From Agathobacter sp. (GTDB taxonomy: Bacteria > Bacillota > Clostridia > Lachnospirales > Lachnospiraceae), in the NCBI GenBank assembly GCA_022767075.1, contig JALEPP010000155.1, positions 1-40,718 on the forward strand: DNA of 40,718 bases. The letters are read 5' to 3'. Shown one piece after another: positions 34,666-40,718 of the stretch. Below the pieces are notes generated by a model that saw only the letters and a program-made list of their open reading frames with translations, searched no databases and was not told the DNA's origin. The position numbers and the translations under genes were made by a program. Position 1 is the first letter of the stretch. Each line of letters starts with the position of its first letter.

Positions 34666-37326
34666 TTACCAACGGTTTTTTACTTTGTTCTGCAATTCAT
34701 AAAGCTTATTCAAGGCCTCAAGTGGTGTCAGATGACCAATATCTACATTTTTTAGTTCTTCAATAATATCATCATTTGACACCGTGTCAAATAGAGACAT
34801 CTGTGTCATATCTACTTCATCCAGATGTTCCTTTTTCTTTTTAACGGAAGAGCCATCTTCCACGGAAATATTGCGGATGGTCTCTGTAATATCGTTCTCC
34901 AAGAGCTGATTCACAATCTCTTTTGCCCTTTCGATTACCGAGTCCGGAACTCCCGCAAGCTTTGCCACCTGAATACCATAGCTCTTATCCGCACCGCCCT
35001 TTACGATTTTACGTAAAAAGACAATGTCATCCCCATTCTCTTTTACCGCAATACAATAGTTGTTGACATTATCAAGCTTACCTTCTAACTCAGTCAGCTC
35101 ATGATAATGAGTGGCAAACAATGTTTTGGCCCCAAGAAGCTTTGGATTGCTAATGTGTTCTACCACAGCCCAGGCAATACTAAGTCCGTCAAAGGTTGAG
35201 GTTCCCCGACCAATCTCGTCCAATATCAGAAGGGAACGACTGGTTGCGTTTCGAAGGATATTGGCAACCTCATTCATTTCCACCATAAAGGTACTCTGTC
35301 CCGATGCCAAATCATCCGATGCACCTACACGGGTAAAAATACGATCCACAATTCCGATATTGGCACTTTGTGCAGGTACATAACTGCCAATCTGAGCCAA
35401 AAGTACAATAAGTGCTGTCTGTCTCATGTAGGTGGATTTACCGGCCATGTTGGGACCCGTAATAATGGAAATACGATTTTTTTGATTGTCTAAGTACGTG
35501 TCGTTGTCGATAAACAAATCATGGTGAATCATCTTCTCCACAACCGGATGACGACCGTTTTTAATGTCAATCACACCATCCTCGTTGATTTTCGGACAGC
35601 AATACTGGTTTTGATCCGCAACCAGCGCAAGAGAGACAAAGGCATCTAACTTAGCGATTGCTTTTGCTGTCTTTTGAATTCTGGAAACCTGTGAGCCGAT
35701 ATGATCTCGTACCTCTCGAAACAGTTCATACTCCAGATTAACTAATCTCTCCTCAGAGCCAAGAATCATATCCTCCATCTCCTTTAGCTTTGGAGTGATG
35801 AAGCGCTCTGCGTTGGTAAGGGTCTGTTTACGTATGTAATAATCCGGAACCTGATTTAAGAAGGAATTGGTTACCTCAATATAGTATCCGAATACTTTGT
35901 TAAATCGGATGCGAAGATTCTTGATTCCGGTAGCCTCCTTCTCGCTTGCTTCCAGATCCGCAAGCCAGTTTTTCCCTTCTGTTTTGGCCATCCGAAGCTG
36001 ATCCACCTCCGGATGATAGCCCTCCTTGATTAAGTCTCCTTCACGGATGGTAATCGGCGGTTCGTCCAAAATAGAACGCTGGAGCAAATCGTAAAGATCC
36101 TTTAGGCTATCGAAATCATTTCGAATTTCTTCTGCCATATCTCCCTCTAAATCCTGCAGCAAAGTCTCAATTGCCGGCAGCATTTCTAAGGAATTACGAA
36201 ATGCAATCAAATCTCTTGGATTGGCACTCTGATACGTAATTCTGGTAATCAGTCGCTCCAAATCGTAGATGGGATTCAAATACTCCCGCAATTCCTCTCT
36301 GGTAATCACATTGTCATTTAGCGTACCGATAAATCTCTGACGCTTCAGAATTTCATCCCGATCGATAAGAGGCTGTTCCACAAAGGAGCGAAGCATTCTT
36401 GCGCCCATTGCAGTCTTGGTCTTGTCCAACACCCAGAGCAGGGAGCCTCTTTTTTGTTTCTCACGAAGGGTTTCAACCAGCTCCAGATTTCGTCTACTGG
36501 AGCTGTCAATAATCATGTATTTGCCGATGGAATAAGGCTGAATCCCAATGATATTGGACAAATCATTTTTCTGGGTTTCCATCAGGTATTTGAGAAGTGC
36601 ACCTGCAGCAAGGACACCGCAGTCATAGTCTGTAAGTCCAAGACCTTCTAACTGCTTAACCTTAAAATGCTCCAAAATGGTGGTCCTTGCAAGCTCATCC
36701 CCAAAATACCAGGCATCAAGGGGAGAGACTGCTATATGAAGACGATGTTTGATATCCTCCAAATCTAAGCCACTCATAAGTAAGGATTCATTACAGATCA
36801 GCTCTGATGGAGCAAATCGGTTCAATTCATCTAATAGTTTTCGTTCGGAATCAACCTCCGTAACGAAAAAGTCACCTGTGGTAACATCCGCTGTGGCAAT
36901 TCCATAGCGATTTCCCAGATAAACAATACACATAAGATAATTGTTTTTGGTTTCATCAAGGCTTTGCATATCCAGATTGGTGCCGGGTGTTACAATACGA
37001 ACCACTTCACGCTTAACCAGGCCCTTTGCCTCTTTGGGATCCTCTACCTGTTCACAGATAGCCACCTTATGACCATTGGAAACCAATCGATTCAAATATC
37101 CATCCACCGCATGAAAGGGAATCCCACACATCGGTGCACGCTCTTCCAGACCGCAGCTTTTCCCGGTAAGAGTCAATTCCAACTCTTTTGACACCAGAAT
37201 TGCGTCATCAAAAAACATCTCATAGAAATCACCTAATCGATAGAACAAAATGCAATCCTTGTATTCTTCCTTTGTCTTCAAATATTGTTGCATCATAGGT
37301 GTAACTTCATCATGTAACACGTTCAT
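34666..37326 (-). CDS. mutS: DNA mismatch repair protein MutS
   Basis: MutS recognises mismatches. The 886-residue protein has the mismatch-reading FYEMF motif near residue 33, the clamp and lever regions, the ATPase P-loop GPNMAGKST near residue 623 and DEIGRGTSTFDG. Length and order are normal, and mutL follows after 15 bases. The ATG is only two bases from GAGG; the GTG at 37320, eight bases from it, is an alternative start. Confidence 0.97.
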   Translation of the reverse strand: MNVLHDEVTPMMQQYLKTKEEYKDCILFYRLGDFYEMFFDDAILVSKELELTLTGKSCGLEERAPMCGIPFHAVDGYLNRLVSNGHKVAICEQVEDPKEAKGLVKREVVRIVTPGTNLDMQSLDETKNNYLMCIVYLGNRYGIATADVTTGDFFVTEVDSERKLLDELNRFAPSELICNESLLMSGLDLEDIKHRLHIAVSPLDAWYFGDELARTTILEHFKVKQLEGLGLTDYDCGVLAAGALLKYLMETQKNDLSNIIGIQPYSIGKYMIIDSSSRRNLELVETLREKQKRGSLLWVLDKTKTAMGARMLRSFVEQPLIDRDEILKRQRFIGTLNDNVITREELREYLNPIYDLERLITRITYQSANPRDLIAFRNSLEMLPAIETLLQDLEGDMAEEIRNDFDSLKDLYDLLQRSILDEPPITIREGDLIKEGYHPEVDQLRMAKTEGKNWLADLEASEKEATGIKNLRIRFNKVFGYYIEVTNSFLNQVPDYYIRKQTLTNAERFITPKLKEMEDMILGSEERLVNLEYELFREVRDHIGSQVSRIQKTAKAIAKLDAFVSLALVADQNQYCCPKINEDGVIDIKNGRHPVVEKMIHHDLFIDNDTYLDNQKNRISIITGPNMAGKSTYMRQTALIVLLAQIGSYVPAQSANIGIVDRIFTRVGASDDLASGQSTFMVEMNEVANILRNATSRSLLILDEIGRGTSTFDGLSIAWAVVEHISNPKLLGAKTLFATHYHELTELEGKLDNVNNYCIAVKENGDDIVFLRKIVKGGADKSYGIQVAKLAGVPDSVIERAKEIVNQLLENDITETIRNISVEDGSSVKKKKEHLDEVDMTQMSLFDTVSNDDIIEELKNVDIGHLTPLEALNKLYELQNKVKNRW

Positions 37327-37330
37327 AACC

Positions 37331-38929
37331 TCACATCACTCTATATTTCTCAATTATTTTTTCCGCTACCTTAAGGCCATCCATCGCTGCAGACATGATT
37401 CCCCCTGCGTATCCGGCCCCCTCACCACAAGGATATAGACCGGAAATATTACTTTCCAGGGAATCCGAACGAACGATTCTTACCGGGGAAGAGGTCCTGC
37501 TTTCCACACCACTGAGGATTGCATCCGGGCGGTCAAATCCATCCATAATCTTCCCAAAGTGTTCCATTCCGGCCATAAAGCACTCCTCCATCTCCTCAGA
37601 AAACAGCCCTCTCAGATTCTGAAATACACTCTCTCCTTTACAGGTAGAAGAAAAAGCTCCATAGTCCTTACTGACCACATTCTTACAATAATCACCATAC
37701 AGCTGCTGGGGAATTTTCCCTTGCCCCAGCTGATAGCATCGTCTTTCCAGCTGCTCCTGATATCGAACTCCCGCAAGGGGATCCGCCCCTCCGAAGTCCT
37801 TCGGACCAACAGATACAATAATTGCACTGTTGGCGTTGGCTCCGTCTCGCCCGGAATAACTCATTCCATTTACAACTGTCTGTCCATCTGCGGACGCAGA
37901 ATTCACTACATAACCTCCCGGACACATACAAAAGGAATAAACACCTCTTCCACCGGGAAAATTGGAGGTAACTTTGTAGTTAGCAGCAGGCAGTCCTTCC
38001 GGATAAGAGCTTCCATACTGACATTCATTGATCATGCTTTGGGGATGCTCCACACGAAATCCAACTGCAAATTGTTTTTGTTCCATGGTTACCTCATGGT
38101 CCAAAAGAGTATGAAAGGTATCTCTTGCACTGTGACCGGGAGCAAGAACAACTGCCTCTGAAGGAATCAGTTGATCCCCCACAAAAACCCCCTTCATGGA
38201 ACCATTTTCAATCAGAAAATCCGTAACCTGATGGGAAAATAAGAAGGTACAGCCCTTTGCTTTTAAATCCTCCCTCATATTCACAAGGACCTTTGCTAAT
38301 ACATCCGTTCCGATATGTGGCTTTGCGTCAATTAAAATATCAGACTGGGCACCATAACGAACAAAGGTTTCCAGCACAAAACGATTTCGTCCCGATGGAT
38401 CTTTTACGACCGTATTGAGCTTTCCATCGGAAAAAGCTCCTGCGCCGCCCTCACCAAATTGGACATTGCTATCGGGATCTAAGATACCCTCCTTCCAGAA
38501 GCGTTCCACGTCTGCAGTACGTTCCTCAACCGCTTTTCCTCGTTCTAATACAATTGGTTTGTATCCAAGAATTGTAAGCAGATAAGCTGCAAACAGACCA
38601 GCAGGTCCCGCTCCGATAATACACGGTGGATTCTCCAATACCTGATTACCTGCTTCAGGAAACCGGTAGGTAACCGGCTGGTATTCCATAATCTGTCCCT
38701 TGTATTTGCCCTTTCTTGCCTTTGCAAGAATTTTCGTCTCCTGTTCCACCTTTATATCTACCGTATACACATAGAACAGCACCGGCTTCTTGCGTCCATC
38801 TATGGATCTCTTTACGATTTCGAAGGATAATAATTGCTCCTGTCTGATCTGCAAAATATGTAAGATTTTTTTCTCCAGCGCCTCTCCATTGTGAGACACA
38901 GGAAGTTTTATCTGATTAACACGAATCAT
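37331..38929 (-). CDS. COG2509-type FAD-dependent dehydrogenase, function unknown
   Basis: The 532-residue protein has an N-terminal domain of about 100 residues that resembles the small appended domain of this family. The FAD-binding GAGPAG follows at 106-111, then VQFGEGGAGAFSDGKLNT and a C-terminal GLYPCGEGAGYAGGIMSAAMDG flavin motif. CMCPGGYVVNSAS is a conserved cysteine segment. The substrate is unknown. It lies 4 bases upstream of mutS, so the two are very likely co-transcribed. AGGAG lies nine bases before the ATG. Confidence 0.85.
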   Translation of the reverse strand: MIRVNQIKLPVSHNGEALEKKILHILQIRQEQLLSFEIVKRSIDGRKKPVLFYVYTVDIKVEQETKILAKARKGKYKGQIMEYQPVTYRFPEAGNQVLENPPCIIGAGPAGLFAAYLLTILGYKPIVLERGKAVEERTADVERFWKEGILDPDSNVQFGEGGAGAFSDGKLNTVVKDPSGRNRFVLETFVRYGAQSDILIDAKPHIGTDVLAKVLVNMREDLKAKGCTFLFSHQVTDFLIENGSMKGVFVGDQLIPSEAVVLAPGHSARDTFHTLLDHEVTMEQKQFAVGFRVEHPQSMINECQYGSSYPEGLPAANYKVTSNFPGGRGVYSFCMCPGGYVVNSASADGQTVVNGMSYSGRDGANANSAIIVSVGPKDFGGADPLAGVRYQEQLERRCYQLGQGKIPQQLYGDYCKNVVSKDYGAFSSTCKGESVFQNLRGLFSEEMEECFMAGMEHFGKIMDGFDRPDAILSGVESRTSSPVRIVRSDSLESNISGLYPCGEGAGYAGGIMSAAMDGLKVAEKIIEKYRVM

Positions 38930-38946
38930 CTCATTGCGCTCCTAAC

Positions 38947-40158
38947 CTATCTGGTTTGTAATCGACCGGCAATCATACCGGAACGAAAAGCCCACTGCAA
39001 ATTATACCCTCCACAGATACCATCTACATCCAAAAGCTCACCTGCAAAATAGAGTCCCAAAACCAGTTTGGACTCCAAGGTATCCCGATGAATCTCTTCA
39101 CTGACAATTCCACCTGTGCAAATCTGGGCATTGGAATAATCCCTTGTGTCAGTTAATTGAATGGATACATTTTTGCAAAGGGAAACAATCTCTGCAAACA
39201 AAGAATCCGAAATATCCTTCATTCTGGTCTTTTTGCTTACGGATAAAACAGATAGCACCCCACTTGCAAGCTTTGGTGGCAAAAGCCCTAAGAAAAAATC
39301 TAAAATCTTATCCTCCGGCAGCATCTGAGACCTCCGCTCTGACGCCACCTGCTCCCACTGGCTTTTCGAAAATCTTGGAAATAAATCAATACCTACCTGT
39401 ACCTTTTTCCCTTCTAAGATAGCACGGGCTGCCAATGAACTAATTTGAAAAACCGGAATTCCCGATATCCCGTATTCGGTAAACTGAATCTCTCCCGTGT
39501 TGTCCTCTACAAACTGCCCATCAACAGATAAAGCCACCGTTCCTTCTGCACGAACCCCGGCTAAAGCCTCAAATGGCAAGCCTTCTGCATAAAAACCGCA
39601 TAATGCCGGCGTAAGTCCGGTAAAATGATGTCCCAAGCCTTCAATCATCGAAAATAGGGAGCCGTCACTTCCAAGCACCGGAGAAGCAAGTAAGCCCGTT
39701 GCAAGAATCAGCTTCTGGGAAGTAAAATCTCCGACATTGGTGGATACCATAAAATCTGTAGTTTTTTTAATGGAATTGATTTTCACAGACGTAACAATCT
39801 CTACATTTGCACGCAATAGTGCCAGCTCCATTGCCTTTCGAACAGAAGCGGCTGATTCCGAATAGGGATATAAATATCCGTTTTTATCCTTGATAAATAT
39901 GCCCATTTCTCTTAGATACGCTAACGTATCCTCCTGAGAAACCACATCAAAAACACTGGATAATAGTTTGGCATCTCCATGGTAACACTCTCTTTTCATA
40001 TAGGTGTTTCCAAGATTACACTTTCCATTTCCAGTGGCAGTAATTTTCTTTCCAATGATATCCTTTTGTTCCAGAATCGTAACCTGATGATTCGATCTTG
40101 CAGCTGTTAAGGCTGCAAAAATTCCTGCAGGTCCAGCTCCTATCACTAGTACTTTCAT
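38947..40158 (-). CDS. HI0933/YhiN (BaiN-like) flavoprotein
   Basis: The 403-residue protein starts with the FAD-binding fold VIGAGPAGIFAALTAAR. It has the family signature GNGKCNLGN near residue 45, LILATG, and the end motif FAGELLDVDGICGGYNLQWAF. Some Clostridia members are called BaiN because of a link to bile acid dehydroxylation, but that function is not assured here. The gene is the first after a good promoter and leads into COG2509-mutS-mutL-miaA. Confidence 0.88.
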   Translation of the reverse strand: MKVLVIGAGPAGIFAALTAARSNHQVTILEQKDIIGKKITATGNGKCNLGNTYMKRECYHGDAKLLSSVFDVVSQEDTLAYLREMGIFIKDKNGYLYPYSESAASVRKAMELALLRANVEIVTSVKINSIKKTTDFMVSTNVGDFTSQKLILATGLLASPVLGSDGSLFSMIEGLGHHFTGLTPALCGFYAEGLPFEALAGVRAEGTVALSVDGQFVEDNTGEIQFTEYGISGIPVFQISSLAARAILEGKKVQVGIDLFPRFSKSQWEQVASERRSQMLPEDKILDFFLGLLPPKLASGVLSVLSVSKKTRMKDISDSLFAEIVSLCKNVSIQLTDTRDYSNAQICTGGIVSEEIHRDTLESKLVLGLYFAGELLDVDGICGGYNLQWAFRSGMIAGRLQTR

Positions 40159-40210
40159 GTCCTTCTCACTTCATCAAATACATTGTATGCACAAACAGTT
40201 GAATATTTTT

Positions 40211-40239
40211 ATTTTATCATAGACCTAGTTAACAATCAA
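40211..40239 (-). promoter_or_regulatory. Sigma-A-type promoter of the flavoprotein-mutS-mutL-miaA cluster
   Basis: On the minus strand TTGATT (40239-40234) and TAAAAT (40216-40211) are exactly 17 bases apart. Transcription would begin about 45 bases before the flavoprotein start. Confidence 0.72.
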
Positions 40240-40247
40240 TGAAACCG

Positions 40248-40589
40248 CTAGCTAGAATAATTCTCCAAAAACTCATATACCTCTTCCAGTGAGTTAAAGT
40301 ATATCCCAACTCGCACTTTATCCTGAACACCTTCCGGCAATTCCTTGGTTTTGATTCCTGTGGGAAACAAAGCTTGGGAAAGCTTCGTATCATACACCAT
40401 CAGCTGATGGCCATCATCCTTAATCAGATACTGTCCCTCCGCTGCTTCATTCATTTCAAACACTTCTACCATCTCCTGGGAGGAAGTGGTTTCACTTTCC
40501 ATCAGCTCTTGCTCCTTAGGTTTTCCTGAAAAGAAAAAGAAAAAAAAGAATAACAGCAAAATAATGCATAACACCAGATTTTGTCTCAT
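40248..40589 (-). CDS. Small membrane-anchored protein, function unknown
   Basis: The 113-residue product has one N-terminal hydrophobic segment (about 6-21, ending in seven Phe residues), then an acidic linker rich in Glu and Ser. A small folded-looking end follows (YLIKDDGHQLMVYDTKLSQALF to VGIYFNSLEEVYEFLENY). The ATG at 40589 is chosen because GAGGTG lies six bases upstream; a GTG at 40598 falls inside that site. The Phe run is encoded over an eight-base homopolymer at 40540-40547. I recognise no family. Confidence 0.7.
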   Translation of the reverse strand: MRQNLVLCIILLLFFFFFFFSGKPKEQELMESETTSSQEMVEVFEMNEAAEGQYLIKDDGHQLMVYDTKLSQALFPTGIKTKELPEGVQDKVRVGIYFNSLEEVYEFLENYSS

Positions 40590-40646
40590 TTTCGTCACCT
40601 CAATCTAGTGTCTGCATTATTTCAACTTTTATACCTTTCACCCAAA

Positions 40647-40718
40647 CTAAAACAGATGAAGTTTTTTACAAATTGCAACCAAGGTATCTCCTTTCGGGAA
40701 ACGGGAAAGCTCCTTCTC
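40647..40718 (-). CDS. Possible C-terminal end of a gene entering from the right edge
   Basis: Reading inward on the minus strand from the right edge, one frame is open for 23 codons and ends in TAG at 40649-40647. The peptide includes SRFPKGDTLVAICKKL. It is too short to name. The stop lies 57 bases before the next start with no terminator between, as expected for neighbouring genes in an operon. Confidence 0.4.
   Translation of the reverse strand, partial: EKELSRFPKGDTLVAICKKLHLF

Noticed and set aside
37559-38161. 200-codon plus-strand frame
   Set aside because: It is the antisense of the COG2509 flavoprotein, whose motifs are intact; no protein features of its own.
40647-40718. LysM domain at the right edge (PKGDTLVAICKK resembles GDTLWSIAKK)
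   Set aside because: The frame stops a few residues later, so only the first third of a LysM would exist; too short to call.

Overview
The window looks like ordinary core chromosome of a low-to-moderate GC Gram-positive anaerobe, most likely a Clostridia member of the Lachnospiraceae type. The support is indirect: AGGAGG-type ribosome binding sites, sigma-A-like promoters, LexA boxes of the GAAC-N4-GTTC type, an N-terminally extended L27 with its Prp protease, a HisIE protein carrying a HisA/HisF-like front domain, and Firmicutes-style gene orders (obgE-yhbY-nadD-yqeK-rsfS, lexA divergent from a yneA-like gene, yggS-sepF-ylmH-lspA-rluD, radC-mreBCD-mrdA-minDE-rodA, mutS-mutL-miaA). I see no insertion sequence, prophage, CRISPR array, tRNA or rRNA. 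No stretch over 300 bases lacks a gene.

Layout. Positions 1-2311 (+) are the end of a histidine operon: hisD (partial), hisB, and a fused HisA/F-like-HisI-HisE gene. 2325-6131 (+) holds an uncharacterised radical SAM pair and a short RNase G-like gene. 6168-7262 (+) is an L21-Prp-L27 ribosomal operon with its own promoter, a foldable leader and a terminator. 7281-10468 (+) holds obgE, yhbY, nadD, yqeK and rsfS, ending in a bidirectional terminator. lexA (-) and a yneA-like LysM gene (+) diverge from a region with three LexA boxes. An acyltransferase gene with its own promoter ends at 12532, and from there everything is on the minus strand.

Minus strand, in transcription order from the right edge. 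An unknown small membrane protein gene comes first. A good promoter at 40211-40239 then precedes two flavoprotein genes, mutS, mutL, miaA and a PLP enzyme gene. Next is the cell-shape cluster: radC, mreB, mreC, mreD, mrdA (PBP2), minD, minE, rodA, mgsA and a D,D-carboxypeptidase lipoprotein. A small P-loop protein gene with its own promoter and terminator follows. Then come a HlyD-like membrane protein, yggS, sepF, ylmH, lspA, rluD, a cytidylate-kinase-like gene, a TtcA-type thiolase and a XerS-sized tyrosine recombinase. The right half is therefore rich in envelope growth and division functions.

No wholly new system stands out. The best leads are variations on known ones. The methylglyoxal synthase has Cys where the catalytic Asp of the GGDQQ motif should be. 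MinD and MinE are divergent, lack membrane-targeting ends, and have no minC beside them. PBP2 carries an extra segment of about 220 residues. A HlyD-like protein and a small P-loop protein sit beside sepF without a function. The HisIE protein carries a degenerate HisA/F barrel, and a radical SAM pair of unknown function sits beside RNase G and L21. Family names come from my recognition of motifs and length; no database search was run.
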